Both the position numbers and the translations under genes were made by a program. The notes beneath the pieces are model-generated. The model did not search any database, was not told the DNA's origin, and saw only the letters and a program-made list of their open reading frames with translations. A stretch of 50,526 bases of DNA from an uncultured Holophagaceae bacterium (lineage in GTDB: Bacteria; Acidobacteriota; Holophagae; Holophagales; Holophagaceae). Where the stretch lies: positions 1 through 50,526 of the forward strand of contig CAIMFT010000065.1 in the NCBI GenBank assembly GCA_903840385.1, given 5' to 3'. Shown here in pieces: positions 15,527 to 24,125 of the stretch (the stretch's first letter is position 1; every line of letters begins with the position of its first letter).

Positions 15527-16657
15527 ATGCTCGAACGCCTCGCCCGCATGCTGATCAAGGAGTTCATCCAGGTCTTCCGCAACCCGCGGATGCGGGCGGT
15601 GGTCTTCGTGATGCCCGTGGTGCAGGTCCTCATCATCGGCTATGCGGTGAACACCGATGTGCGCCATGTCCCCCTGGCCGTCTACGACCTGGACCGGACC
15701 CCCGCCAGCCGGGACCTGCTGGCCCGGTTCGAGGGCTCCGGCTGCTTCGATGTGGTGCGCCGGATCCAGACCTAACCGGAGATCCAGGCGGTGCTGGATG
15801 CGGGCGAGGCCAAGACCGTGCTGCGCATCAACCGGGGCTTTGCCGAGGACCTGGACGGCGGCCGCACCGCCCTGGCCCAGCTGCTGCTGGACGGCTCGGA
15901 CTCCAACACCGCCAGCATCATCCTGGGCTACGCCGCCCGCATCGCGGCCGACTTCAACCGCTCCCTCATCGAGCAGCGCTTCGCGAAGAGCGCAGGCCTG
16001 CGCCTGGAGGCCGATCCGGTGGCCCTGGCCTGGCGGGCCTGGTTCAACCCCAACCTGGAGAGCCGCAACTTCTTTGTGCCAGGCGTCCTGGCCATGCTCG
16101 TGGCGGTGGTGTCCATCATCCTGTCCAGCATGGCCATCGTGCGGGAGCGGGAGATCGGCACCATGGAGCAGATCATGGTGACGCCCATCGGGCGCCTGGA
16201 GTTCATCCTCGGCAAGACCATCCCCTTTGCCCTCATTGGCTTCCTGGATGTCGCCCTCATCACCGTCATCGCGGTCTTCTGGTTCCAGGTACCCCTCCTG
16301 GGCAACCCCCTCTTCCTGTTCCTGGGCACGGGGCTCTACCTGCTCAGCACCCTGGGGGTGGGCCTCTACATCTCCACCGTGAGCACCACCCAGCAGCAGG
16401 CCATGATGACGGCTTTCTTCTTCATGCTCCCGGCCTTCATGCTCTCGGGCTTCGTGTATCCCATCGCCAACATGCCCAAGGTGGTGCAGTGGTTCACCTA
16501 CCTGAATCCCCTGCGCTACTACCTGGTGATCATCCGGGGGGTGTTCCTGAAGGGTCTGGGCTTGGCGGTCCTGTGGCCCCAGCTGCTGGCCCTGGCCATC
16601 CTGGGTGCCACCATGCTGCTCCTGGCGGCTGGGCGCTTCCGGAAGACCATGGCTTGA
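15527..16657 (+). pseudogene. ABC-2 type permease (YbhR-like) interrupted by an in-frame TAA
   Basis: One continuous frame of 377 codons resembles the preceding permease throughout, but codon 83 (15773-15775) is TAA. The first part (82 aa) holds membrane helix 1 and the start of the periplasmic domain (YDLDRTPASRDLLARFEGS). The second part (from 15791, 288 aa) holds the remainder, including the coupling segment EREIGTMEQIMVTPIGRLEFILGK. The frame is unchanged across the stop, so a substitution rather than an indel is indicated; one change from TAC, CAA, GAA or AAA would suffice. A GTG at 15791 with GGAG 9 bases upstream could allow restart. It is either a real nonsense mutation, a split gene, or a base-call error. 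Confidence 0.75.
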
Positions 16658-16669
16658 GGCGGAGGCCCT

Positions 16670-17443
16670 TCAGGCGAAGCGGTAGCTTGCGAGGCTGAGG
16701 CTGCCCAGCTGCCAGCCATCAAAGAGCACCTCTGGCGGCGCCCCCCCCGCACCCAGAGCCAGGAAGAGAGGGTCGAGGTGCTCGGAGGTGGGGACGGACT
16801 CCACGGCGCCGGGGGCGGACTGCCAGTTGGACAGGTCCTGCCCGGCGGCCAGCTCCGCCCGGATCCAGGCCTCAAAGGCCTGGGCCCAGGGCTGGGGGCC
16901 AGAGGCCTCGGCCCAGTCCAGTCGGCCCAGGTTGTGGACGATGCCGCCACTCCCCACGATCAGCACGCCAGACTCGCGGAGCGGGGCCAGGGCCCTGCCC
17001 GCAGCCAGCAGGAGGGCCGGGGTCCGGGGGCGCGGCAGGGACAGCTGGACCACCGGGACCTCGGCGTCCGGAAGCAGGTGCCGCAGGGGGACCCAGGTGC
17101 CGTGGTCGAGAGGGCGCGGCTCCAGGACGGCATCCAGGCCGGCCCCGCCCAGGAGGTCCGCCGCTTCCCGAGCCAGCAACGGCGAGCCCAGGGCCGGGTA
17201 GTCCAGGTCAAAGAGGGCCTCCGGAAACCCGCCGAAGTCATGCATGATGCCGGGCCGGGGAGCAGAGGTCAGGTGAAAGGGGCCAGGGGTCTCCCAGTGG
17301 GCCGAGCAGACGAGGACCCCGCGGAGCCCCTTCAGCGCCCTGCCCTGGAGCCCCAGGGTCTGGCCCCAGGCCCCTCCTTCCAGGGCCAGCATGGGGGAAC
17401 CATGGGCCAGGAACAGGGCGGGAGGAAGGGGGGCGGTAACCAT
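16670..17443 (-). CDS. DODA-type extradiol aromatic ring-opening dioxygenase (YgiD-like)
   Basis: This 257-aa protein belongs to the LigB/DODA superfamily, which opens catechol-type rings using a metal ion. The family includes 4,5-DOPA dioxygenase and E. coli YgiD. Metal-ligand histidines are visible at H14 (LFLAHGSP) and H49 (CSAHWE). Further conserved histidines occur in LDHGTWVPLRHL, GGIVHNL and TSEHLDPL. The length fits the family. The gene is monocistronic and converges on the permease gene with a 12-base gap. It is divergent from pdxJ across a 120-base region holding a 12-bp palindrome. The physiological substrate cannot be told from sequence. Confidence 0.88.
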   Translation of the reverse strand: MVTAPLPPALFLAHGSPMLALEGGAWGQTLGLQGRALKGLRGVLVCSAHWETPGPFHLTSAPRPGIMHDFGGFPEALFDLDYPALGSPLLAREAADLLGGAGLDAVLEPRPLDHGTWVPLRHLLPDAEVPVVQLSLPRPRTPALLLAAGRALAPLRESGVLIVGSGGIVHNLGRLDWAEASGPQPWAQAFEAWIRAELAAGQDLSNWQSAPGAVESVPTSEHLDPLFLALGAGGAPPEVLFDGWQLGSLSLASYRFA

Positions 17444-17468
17444 AGAGCATTGTTGGGCCTCTGAATAT

Positions 17469-17480
17469 GTGTTGCAACAC
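17469..17480. promoter_or_regulatory. Perfect 12-bp palindrome in the dioxygenase-pdxJ divergent region
   Basis: GTGTTGCAACAC is self-complementary and sits 26 bases upstream of the dioxygenase ATG, in the only gap between two divergent genes. A possible operator for a dimeric regulator; no cognate protein is apparent nearby. Confidence 0.35.
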
Positions 17481-17563
17481 TTTTATGGCCCCCGACCATT
17501 GTCCAGAGTCCGCAAAGCCGCTGGTGGCGTTAAGCTGGGAGGCATCTTCCGTGGGAGCGCACC

Positions 17564-18292
17564 TTGAACCTCAGGCTGGGCGTGAATGTCGACCATGTGG
17601 CCACCCTCCGACAGGCCCGGGGCGGCCATGAGCCGGAGCCCGCCACGGCGGCCCTGCTGGCCCAGGGGGCTGGCGCCCACGGCATCACGGTGCACCTGCG
17701 GGCCGACCGCCGCCACATCCAGGAGCGGGACCTGCGGATCCTCAAGGAGGTCCTGGCGGTGCCCCTCAATGTGGAGTGCGCCGCCACGCAGGAGGCCATG
17801 GAGGCCGTCATCCCGGTGGGTCCCTCCTGGGTCACGCTGGTGCCAGAGAGCCGGGAGGAGCTCACCACCTCGGGCGGCCTGGATGCCATCTTCCTCCAGG
17901 GGCCCCTCAAGCAGACCGTGCGGGAGCTGCGGGCGGCGGGCATCCGGGTCAGCCTCTTCGTGGACCCGGTCCTGGATCAGATCAAGATGGCCGCCAAGCT
18001 GGACGTGGACGCCATCGAGCTCAACACCGGGACCTACAGCGACCTGCCCATGGATGCGGATGCCGGGCCGGAGCTGACCCGTCTGCGGGACGCCGCCCGC
18101 CTCGCCTCGCGCCTGGGCCTGCGGGTCCTGGCCGGCCATGGCCTCACGACCCAGAACGTGGGCGCGGTGGCCGCCATTCCAGAAATCGAGGAGCTGAACA
18201 TCGGCCACAGCCTCATCGGCCGGGCAGTGCTGGTGGGCCTGGAGCGGGCCATCGCGGAGCTGCTGGCAGCCATGGCCGAGGGCCGCGCATGA
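17564..18292 (+). CDS. pdxJ: Pyridoxine 5'-phosphate synthase
   Basis: PdxJ condenses 1-deoxy-xylulose 5-phosphate with 3-amino-2-oxopropyl phosphate to give pyridoxine 5'-phosphate, the last ring-forming step of DXP-dependent vitamin B6 synthesis. The 242-aa length is canonical. Signatures are LGVNVDHVATLRQARG, HGITVHLRADRRHI, NVECA, LAGHGL and ELNIGHSLIGRAV. The start codon is TTG at 17564, supported by GGGAG 8 bases upstream and by the N-terminus beginning three residues before the conserved block. The following DUF4388 gene overlaps it by ATGA. Confidence 0.96.
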   Translation: MNLRLGVNVDHVATLRQARGGHEPEPATAALLAQGAGAHGITVHLRADRRHIQERDLRILKEVLAVPLNVECAATQEAMEAVIPVGPSWVTLVPESREELTTSGGLDAIFLQGPLKQTVRELRAAGIRVSLFVDPVLDQIKMAAKLDVDAIELNTGTYSDLPMDADAGPELTRLRDAARLASRLGLRVLAGHGLTTQNVGAVAAIPEIEELNIGHSLIGRAVLVGLERAIAELLAAMAEGRA

Positions 18293-19101
18293 GCAGCCTC
18301 CGGGGCACCCTTGAGAGCATCTCTCTCATGGACGTGACCCAGCTCCTCAACATCAACCGGAAGACCGGTCGCCTCCAGGTGGACTCTGGAGAGGCCCTCG
18401 GCTTTCTCTTCTTTTCCGGGGGGGAAGTGATCCATGCGGAGACCCCGAACGCCCGGGGGGAGACCGCCGCCTTCGAGATCCTGGAGTGGTCCTCTGGACA
18501 CTTCGAGTTCCAGGTCGCCGTAGCCCAGCCCATGGTGTCCATCCGCAGGTCGGTCCCGGATCTCCTCATGGACTCGGCCCGGATCCAGGACAGCCGCCGC
18601 CGCCTGAATGCCCTCTTCCCCGACCTGTCGGCGGTGCCGTGGCTGACCCCAGAGCCTCTCCCCGAGACCCTCCGCCTGTCCGCGGAAGAGCGGCGCATTC
18701 TGCCCTTCTTCGACGGCTACCGGACCTTCCGGGAGGTGATGTCCGCCTCCGGCCAGCATGACGTGGCGGTCCGCCAGGCCGCTGCGATCCTCCTGGAAGC
18801 CGGTCACCTAGAGCTGCTGTCCCCGGGGATTGAGGTCGGCGTCGTGCCCATGCGGAAGGGCCTCTTCCAGAAGGCTGACCATGTGGAGCTGCCCCGGAGG
18901 ATGGAGGCCGCCTGGACTGCCCAGGGTCCCTATGCCCGGGGGGTCTCAGCTCTCCGGGTGTCCTGGCCCGGCGGACCCGTGGTGGAGCGGGTGGAGTTCC
19001 ACGCCGGCATTGAAGACGGCGCCCTGGTCATCCCCCGGGAACTCATGGCCGCCTGGAAGCTGGCCGAAGGATCCAGAGTAAGCGTCAGGCCCGCACCCTG
19101 A
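18289..19101 (+). CDS. DUF4388 (PATAN-type) domain protein
   Basis: This 270-aa protein opens with a DUF4388 domain (MSSLRGTLESISLMDVTQLL, KTGRLQVDSGEALGFLFFSGGEVIHAETPNARGETAAFEIL, about residues 1-80). The family is common in bacteria with complex signalling and is linked to two-component, gliding or chemotaxis contexts. The middle part (ERRILPFFDGYRTFREVMSAS) resembles the winged-helix region often found after DUF4388. The C-terminal ~70 residues are unassigned. It overlaps pdxJ by 4 bases and precedes the CheZ gene by 17 bases, so co-expression with a chemotaxis phosphatase is likely. A signalling adaptor role is inference. Confidence 0.82.
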   Translation: MSSLRGTLESISLMDVTQLLNINRKTGRLQVDSGEALGFLFFSGGEVIHAETPNARGETAAFEILEWSSGHFEFQVAVAQPMVSIRRSVPDLLMDSARIQDSRRRLNALFPDLSAVPWLTPEPLPETLRLSAEERRILPFFDGYRTFREVMSASGQHDVAVRQAAAILLEAGHLELLSPGIEVGVVPMRKGLFQKADHVELPRRMEAAWTAQGPYARGVSALRVSWPGGPVVERVEFHAGIEDGALVIPRELMAAWKLAEGSRVSVRPAP

Positions 19102-19118
19102 GGATTCTTGGAGGCTCC

Positions 19119-20048
19119 ATGACCGAACCCCTGACCCTACCGCCCGCCGGGGAAGGCCCCGATGACCTCGTGGCTGACTTCCAGGCCCGCCGGGTGCGCC
19201 TGGACGAGCGCCTCCTGAGCCTGGAGAACCTCATCGCCGAGCTCCGGGGGGAGCTGCAGGGAGACTCCCAGGCCAGCCTCCACCGCCTGGCAGCGGCAGC
19301 CCAGGACATGGCCAACGGCCGGGTCTACCAGAAGGTCGACATCGAGGCCAAGGGCGAGCTGGGGGCCCTGGTCTCCAGCATCAACCAGACCCTGCTGAAC
19401 CTCCAGCAGCTGGACGCCTCCGTGAAGCACCAGAGCACCCAGGTCCCGGAGCTGGCGTCGCAGCTGGACGCCATCACCTCGGACACCGAGGAGGCCACCC
19501 AGAACGTCATGAACCGCCTGGACAACCTGATGGCAGCCTCCGACGAAGCCGCCCGGGCCCTGAAGGCCAGCGACGAGGCCATCCGCCTGCAGACCGAAGC
19601 CCAGGTCGGCCTCCAGACGGCCGTCTCGGCCTTCCTCGAGCGGGCCTCCGCCGGCGAGGATCCCAATGCCCTGGCCCAGGAGGTGCTGGAGTACCTCTTC
19701 GCCCAGCAGCTGACCACCCGCCCCGCCACCGTGGAGTTCAGCTCCGTCCGGGCCCAGCTACAGAAGGTCAGCGACGAGTCCTTCGAGATCCTTAACATCC
19801 TGCAGTTCCAGGACATCACCCGCCAGAAGATCGAGAAGGTGGTGACCCTCCTCAAGCAGTTCCAGGGAGGGCTGAACCGCCTGCTGGTGATCTTCAACAT
19901 CACCTCCGGCACCCTCAGTGGAGGGGAGTTCGCTGAGCGCAAGGTGGCCACCCAGGACCGCATCTTCGAGACCAACCTCGAGGCCGACGGCCGCAAAGAC
20001 AGCGTGGACGACATCATCGCCCAGTTCAAAAAGGGCGGCGGGGCGTAG
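19119..20048 (+). CDS. cheZ: CheZ-family CheY-P phosphatase with HAMP-like N-terminal segment
   Basis: CheZ dephosphorylates CheY-P and thereby resets flagellar or pilus motor signalling. The 309-aa protein is longer than enterobacterial CheZ (~214 aa). The catalytic helix has FQDITRQKIEKV, with D232 and Q236 matching the Asp and Gln of the family's QD--G/R-Q pattern. The extreme C-terminus DSVDDIIAQF resembles the CheY-binding tail of CheZ. Residues about 52-100 (AAAAQDMANGRVYQKVD, KGELGALVSSINQTLLNL) resemble a HAMP domain, which is unusual since no membrane segment is present. A long helical region lies between. No other che gene is in the window. Confidence 0.82.
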   Translation: MTEPLTLPPAGEGPDDLVADFQARRVRLDERLLSLENLIAELRGELQGDSQASLHRLAAAAQDMANGRVYQKVDIEAKGELGALVSSINQTLLNLQQLDASVKHQSTQVPELASQLDAITSDTEEATQNVMNRLDNLMAASDEAARALKASDEAIRLQTEAQVGLQTAVSAFLERASAGEDPNALAQEVLEYLFAQQLTTRPATVEFSSVRAQLQKVSDESFEILNILQFQDITRQKIEKVVTLLKQFQGGLNRLLVIFNITSGTLSGGEFAERKVATQDRIFETNLEADGRKDSVDDIIAQFKKGGGA

Positions 20049-20061
20049 CGGGCAGCCAGGC

Positions 20062-20748
20062 TCAGACGATGACGATCTCCAGCTCCCCCAGGCCGTCGAT
20101 GCCGCAGCGGACCTGGTCGCCGCGCACGAGGGCGCCCACGCCGGCGGGAGTCCCGGTGAAGATGAGGTCCCCCGGGGCCAGGGTCACGAAGGTGGAGATG
20201 TGGGCCACCACCTCGGGGACCCGCCAGGTCATGCCGGCCAGGTCACCGCGCTGCCGCTCGGTGCCGTTCACGCTGAGCCAGATGGCCCCGGACGCCAGGT
20301 GCCCGCAGGTGCTGGCGGGGGTGATGGGCGAGATGGGGGCGGACTGATCGAAGCCCTTGGCGGTCTCCCAGGGCTGGCCCTGGTCCTTGGCCTTGGCCTG
20401 CAGGTCCCGGCGGGTCAGGTCCAGGCCCACGGCATAGCCAAAGACACAGGCCGGCACCTCAGCGAGGGGAATGTTGCGCCCGCCCCGGCCCAGGGCCACC
20501 ACCAGCTCCACCTCGTGGTGGAGGTTCGCCGTGGCGGGGGGGTAAGGCACCTCCCCACCGCCCGGAACCACCGTGTCCTGGGGCTTCCCGAAGAAGAAGG
20601 GGGGCTCGCGGTTAGGGTCCCCGCCCATCTCCCGGGCGTGATCCGCGTAGTTCCGGCCCACGCAGTAGATGCGGCGCACCGGAAACAGGGACTCGGTGCC
20701 AAGGACCCTCAGGCTGGGGCGGGGCGGAAGCGGGATAACGGTGTCCAC
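20062..20748 (-). CDS. Fumarylacetoacetate hydrolase family protein
   Basis: This 228-aa enzyme of the FAH superfamily acts on 2,4-diketo acids or decarboxylates oxaloacetate-type substrates. The protein has the single-domain core: [16 protein letters not shown], then the metal ligands in [11 protein letters not shown] (two Glu) and [14 protein letters not shown] (Asp), then [11 protein letters not shown]. The start is GTG at 20748, supported by GGAG 6 bases upstream. It follows xerC after 16 bases, so the two are probably co-transcribed. Candidates are acylpyruvase or oxaloacetate decarboxylase (FAHD1-like). The substrate cannot be fixed from sequence. Confidence 0.9.
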   Translation of the reverse strand: MDTVIPLPPRPSLRVLGTESLFPVRRIYCVGRNYADHAREMGGDPNREPPFFFGKPQDTVVPGGGEVPYPPATANLHHEVELVVALGRGGRNIPLAEVPACVFGYAVGLDLTRRDLQAKAKDQGQPWETAKGFDQSAPISPITPASTCGHLASGAIWLSVNGTERQRGDLAGMTWRVPEVVAHISTFVTLAPGDLIFTGTPAGVGALVRGDQVRCGIDGLGELEIVIV

Positions 20749-20764
20749 GGTGGACTCCTGCTGC

Positions 20765-21667
20765 TCAGGGTTGGGGGTTGTGGGCCCGGGGATGGGCCTT
20801 GTCGTAGGTCTTCGCCAGCTCTTCCAGACCGAGGTGAGTGTAGCGCTGGGTGGTGCTGAGGCTGGCGTGACCCAGCAGCTCCTGAATGGCCCGCAGGTCC
20901 ATGCCGCGGTTCAGAAGGTGAGTGGCAAAGCTGTGCCGGAGGGCGTGGGGGCTGATCCGGGCCCGCACGGCCGCAGCCTCCAGGGCCTTCCGGAGCAGCA
21001 CCCGCACGGTGGTGGGGGTGAGCCGTCCCCCTCGCTGGTTGAGAAACAGGGCCGGTGTCGGCGGCAGCGTCCGCACCGCCAGGAAAGCGGCTCGGTGGGC
21101 CAGGTAGACCTCCAGGACCTGCTCCGCCCGGCTGTGATAGGGCACCAGCCGCTCCTTGCGTCCCTTGCCCAGCACCCGCAGGGTGCGCTCGCCCGGGAGG
21201 AGGTCCTGCAGGTCGAGCCCCACCAGCTCAGAGACACGCAGGCCAGAGGCATAGAGCAGCTCCAGCAGGCCGGCCAGGCGGGCGGAAGGGAAGTCCGTGG
21301 CTGCCGGCAGATCCAGGAGGGCCGTGCTCTCCCCCTCCGTGAGGAAGGCGGGCAGGCGGAGGGGCTGCTTGGGGTTGCGGAGCCCCGCGGCGGGGTTCCG
21401 GGGCACCCGGTGGGTCTCCCAGAGCCACTTGAAGAAAGCCCTTACTGTGCTGAGGATGCGGGCCTGGCTGGCGGCGTCCAGCCCCCGCGTACCCAGCTCC
21501 AGGGCGAAGCCTCGCAAGGTCCGCGGCGGAATGTCCCAGGATGCCCAGCGCAGGCGCTGGGCATGGTCCAGCAATTTACCTAGATCGGACCGCTGGGCCC
21601 GCACGGTATGCGGAGAGACACCGCGCGCCCGCTGTTCCAGGTGGAAGGCAGCCATTCCTTCTTCCAT
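20765..21667 (-). CDS. xerC: Tyrosine recombinase of the XerC/XerD type
   Basis: XerC/D recombinases resolve chromosome dimers at dif. The 300-aa length (start ATG 21667) is typical for Xer and shorter than phage integrases. The N-terminal SAM-like core-binding domain (about 1-90) precedes the catalytic domain with all active residues visible: Arg in [14 protein letters not shown], Lys in [12 protein letters not shown], His and Arg in [12 protein letters not shown], His in [15 protein letters not shown], whose Tyr is the nucleophile. Longer in-frame starts would run into the divergent fadD promoter region. XerC is favoured over XerD by general appearance only. No att site or phage gene is nearby, so a housekeeping role is likely. 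Confidence 0.9.
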   Translation of the reverse strand: MEEGMAAFHLEQRARGVSPHTVRAQRSDLGKLLDHAQRLRWASWDIPPRTLRGFALELGTRGLDAASQARILSTVRAFFKWLWETHRVPRNPAAGLRNPKQPLRLPAFLTEGESTALLDLPAATDFPSARLAGLLELLYASGLRVSELVGLDLQDLLPGERTLRVLGKGRKERLVPYHSRAEQVLEVYLAHRAAFLAVRTLPPTPALFLNQRGGRLTPTTVRVLLRKALEAAAVRARISPHALRHSFATHLLNRGMDLRAIQELLGHASLSTTQRYTHLGLEELAKTYDKAHPRAHNPQP

Positions 21668-21725
21668 CCGGGTGCCCCCCTTCCCTGCTACCATGCCGTC
21701 AAAACCCCTATAACCTGGAGTCATT

Positions 21726-23549
21726 GTGGCGCAGCCCATCGAAAGCATCGCCCAACTTTTCTACCGTGCCGCCGAGCGGAACCTGCCTGACGCCTTGGCC
21801 TTCAAGCGGGACGGTACCTATGTCCCCATCTCCCACAGCGAGCTGGTGGCGCAGGTGGAGCGCCTCGCTCTGGCCATGTCGGCAAGGGGCGTCACCACTG
21901 GCGATCGGGTGGCCATCCTCTCCGAGAACCGCCCCGAGTGGGCCATGGTGGACTTTGCCTGCGCCATCGCAGGCTTTCCCGTGGTGACCGTCTACGCCAC
22001 CCTCAATGCTCCCCAGGCCGGCTACATCCTATCCAACAGCCAGTCTGGCTGGGTGTTCTGCTCGGACCGCAGCCAGCTGGACAAGGTCCTGGCCCGCTGG
22101 GACAGCCTGCCCGGCCTGAGCACGGCGGTGCTCTTGGATGGCGAGCTGCCCGAGGGCACGGGGCACACCCTGGTGACCTGGGCCACCCTGCAGGCCGAGG
22201 GCGAGGGCATGGAAGCACGGCGTCCCGAGGTCCGTGCCTGGGGCGAGCAGCGGAAGGCCAGCGACCTGCTGACCCTGATCTACACCTCGGGTACCACGGG
22301 CGAGCCCAAGGGCGCCATGCTCAGCCACGGCAACCTCGTCTCCAACGTGCTGCAGTCCCTGGAGGCCGTGCAGATGGGCGAAGGGCACCGCTGCCTCAGC
22401 TTCCTGCCCCTCACTCACATCTTCGAGCGGATGGCCGGGCAGTTCCTGATGTTCCAGATCGGTGCCGCCATCTACTACGCCGAGAATGTGACCACCGTGG
22501 CAGCGGACCTGGGGGTGGTGAAGCCCACCGTCCTGGCCTCGGTGCCCCGCATCTACGAGAAGATCTACAGCAAGATCTACGACGGCGTGGCCTCCGCCAG
22601 CCTCGTCAAGCGCCTCATCTTCCACTGGTCCATGGACTCCGGACGGGCCGTGGTGGACCAGCTCTACGCCGGGCAGACCCCCGGCGGCTGGGCGGGTCTG
22701 CGCTATCGCATCGCCACCAAGCTGGTCTTCAGCAAGATCGCCGATCGCCTGGGCGGCCGCCTGCGTCTGGCCGTCAGCGGCGGCGCCCCCCTCGGCGTGA
22801 AGGTCAGCGAGTTCTTCTGGATCGTCGGACTGCCCATCCTAGAAGGCTATGGCCTCACGGAGACCAGTCCTGTGATCACCATCAACCGCTTCGGCGAGGC
22901 CCTGCCGGGCTGCGTGGGACGGCCCCTCTACGAAGACTGGGAAGGCCGCCCCTTCGTCAAGATCGCCGAGGATGGCGAGATCCTCTGCCAGGGCCCCAAC
23001 ATCATGCTGGGCTACTGGAACAACGAGGCCGCCACCCGCGAGGCCATCGACTCCGAGGGCTACCTGCACACCGGGGATATTGGCCACAAGGATGAGCAGG
23101 GCCGGGTCTACATCACGGACCGCAAGAAGGAGATCATCGTCACCAGCGCCGGTAAGAACATTGCCCCCCAGCCCATCGAGAACCTCCTGAAGGAGGACAA
23201 GTACATCAGCCAGGCCGTCCTCATCGGGGACCAGCGCCACTTCATCGCCGCCCTCATCGTGCCCAACTTCGACGGCCTGGTTCGCTGGGCGGGCCACAAG
23301 AAGATCGAGTTCACCGATCCCAGGGAGCTGATCACCAACCCCCTGGTGATCGCCAAGATGGCCAGCCGAGTGGAGCGGGTCAATGAGCACCTCTCCAACT
23401 TTGAGCGGGTAAAGAAGTTCACTCTCCTGGCCGACGAGATGACCCTGGATGGCGGCCAGCTGACCCCTTCCCTCAAGGTTAAGCGCCGGGTGGTCAACCA
23501 GTTGTATGCGGCCCAGGTGGAAGCCATGTATGCGGAGCCCAGGGTCTGA
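21726..23549 (+). CDS. fadD: Long-chain acyl-CoA synthetase (AMP-forming)
   Basis: This enzyme activates fatty acids with ATP and CoA in two steps through an acyl-adenylate. The 607-aa protein has the P-loop-like motif YTSGTTGEPKGAMLSHGNL (about 190-208), the core motif EGYGLTETSPVI, the ribose-binding segment YLHTGDIG, and the hinge DRKKEIIVTSAGKNIAPQPIEN. It resembles the bacterial/eukaryotic ACSL type (FAA1-like, formerly called FadD15) more than E. coli FadD. The GTG start at 21726 has GGAG about 7 bases upstream. It is divergent from xerC. Confidence 0.92.
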   Translation: MAQPIESIAQLFYRAAERNLPDALAFKRDGTYVPISHSELVAQVERLALAMSARGVTTGDRVAILSENRPEWAMVDFACAIAGFPVVTVYATLNAPQAGYILSNSQSGWVFCSDRSQLDKVLARWDSLPGLSTAVLLDGELPEGTGHTLVTWATLQAEGEGMEARRPEVRAWGEQRKASDLLTLIYTSGTTGEPKGAMLSHGNLVSNVLQSLEAVQMGEGHRCLSFLPLTHIFERMAGQFLMFQIGAAIYYAENVTTVAADLGVVKPTVLASVPRIYEKIYSKIYDGVASASLVKRLIFHWSMDSGRAVVDQLYAGQTPGGWAGLRYRIATKLVFSKIADRLGGRLRLAVSGGAPLGVKVSEFFWIVGLPILEGYGLTETSPVITINRFGEALPGCVGRPLYEDWEGRPFVKIAEDGEILCQGPNIMLGYWNNEAATREAIDSEGYLHTGDIGHKDEQGRVYITDRKKEIIVTSAGKNIAPQPIENLLKEDKYISQAVLIGDQRHFIAALIVPNFDGLVRWAGHKKIEFTDPRELITNPLVIAKMASRVERVNEHLSNFERVKKFTLLADEMTLDGGQLTPSLKVKRRVVNQLYAAQVEAMYAEPRV

Positions 23550-23584
23550 ATCCATCGTGTGCAAACACGGTTTCTGGTAGCCTT

Positions 23585-23609
23585 GACAGTCCACCCATGG
23601 AGGACTGTC
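23585..23609 (+). promoter_or_regulatory. Inverted repeat over the FKBP lipoprotein ribosome binding site
   Basis: GACAGTCC (23585-23592) and GGACTGTC (23602-23609) form a perfect 8-bp stem with a 9-base loop. The right arm ends one base before the GTG start, and the Shine-Dalgarno GGAGG (23599-23603) is partly inside it. The hairpin could mask the ribosome binding site, or the DNA palindrome could be an operator. Confidence 0.4.
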
Positions 23610-24098
23610 GTGCGCCTGGCTCCCTGCTGTCTGACCGCCCTGCTGGCTCTGCTGCCCTTCGGTTGCCGGCCCCCCCAGGCTGCCGGACCCGCCCCGGCTG
23701 TGGTTGCGCCGCCCCCCGCCGCTCCGGCGACCCTGCCAGCCCTGGCCTGGACCACCACCCCTAGCGGCCTGGGCATCCAGGATCTGGTGGTGGGCAACGG
23801 TGCCACCCCGGCCCTGGCTCAGGTCTGCGTGGTGGAGGTCCTGGCCTGGATCGAACAGGACGGCCGCAAGGGCACCCTCTTCCTGGACACCCGGAAGCGT
23901 GGCTGGCCCGCCACCTTTCCCCTGGGTGTGAAGCGGGTGATCCAGGGCTGGGACGAGGGTGTGGCCACCATGAAGGTGGGCGGCCGCCGCCTCCTGCGCG
24001 TACCACCGGCCCTTGGCTACAGCGCCCGGGAAGCTGGCCGCGACATTCCAGCAGATGCCAACCTGATCTTCGAAGTCGAGCTCATCGAAGTCCGCTGA
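23610..24098 (+). CDS. FKBP-type peptidyl-prolyl isomerase, lipoprotein
   Basis: This 162-aa predicted envelope prolyl isomerase starts at GTG 23610 with GGAGG 6 bases upstream. The leader RLAPCCLTALLALLPFGC ends in a lipobox-like LPFGC. A Pro/Ala-rich linker follows, then an FKBP domain (about residues 60-162): SGLGIQDLVVGNG, FPLGVKRVIQGWDEGVATMKVGGRRLLRVPPALGYS and IPADANLIFEVELIEV, the family signatures. It lies 60 bases after fadD and 27 before the histidine kinase gene. It probably helps fold outer-membrane or periplasmic proteins. The link to its neighbours is unclear. Confidence 0.88.
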   Translation: MRLAPCCLTALLALLPFGCRPPQAAGPAPAVVAPPPAAPATLPALAWTTTPSGLGIQDLVVGNGATPALAQVCVVEVLAWIEQDGRKGTLFLDTRKRGWPATFPLGVKRVIQGWDEGVATMKVGGRRLLRVPPALGYSAREAGRDIPADANLIFEVELIEVR

Positions 24099-24125
24099 TC
24101 CCGGAATCATCTGCCCAGGTGCCTG

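Noticed and set aside
15773..15775. Stop recoding (selenocysteine or pyrrolysine) in the interrupted permease
   Set aside because: The codon is TAA, whereas these recoding events use TGA or TAG, and no downstream structure is evident.
20765..21667. Phage or island integrase with nearby att site
   Set aside because: Length and motifs fit housekeeping XerC; no tRNA gene, phage genes or direct repeats flank it.
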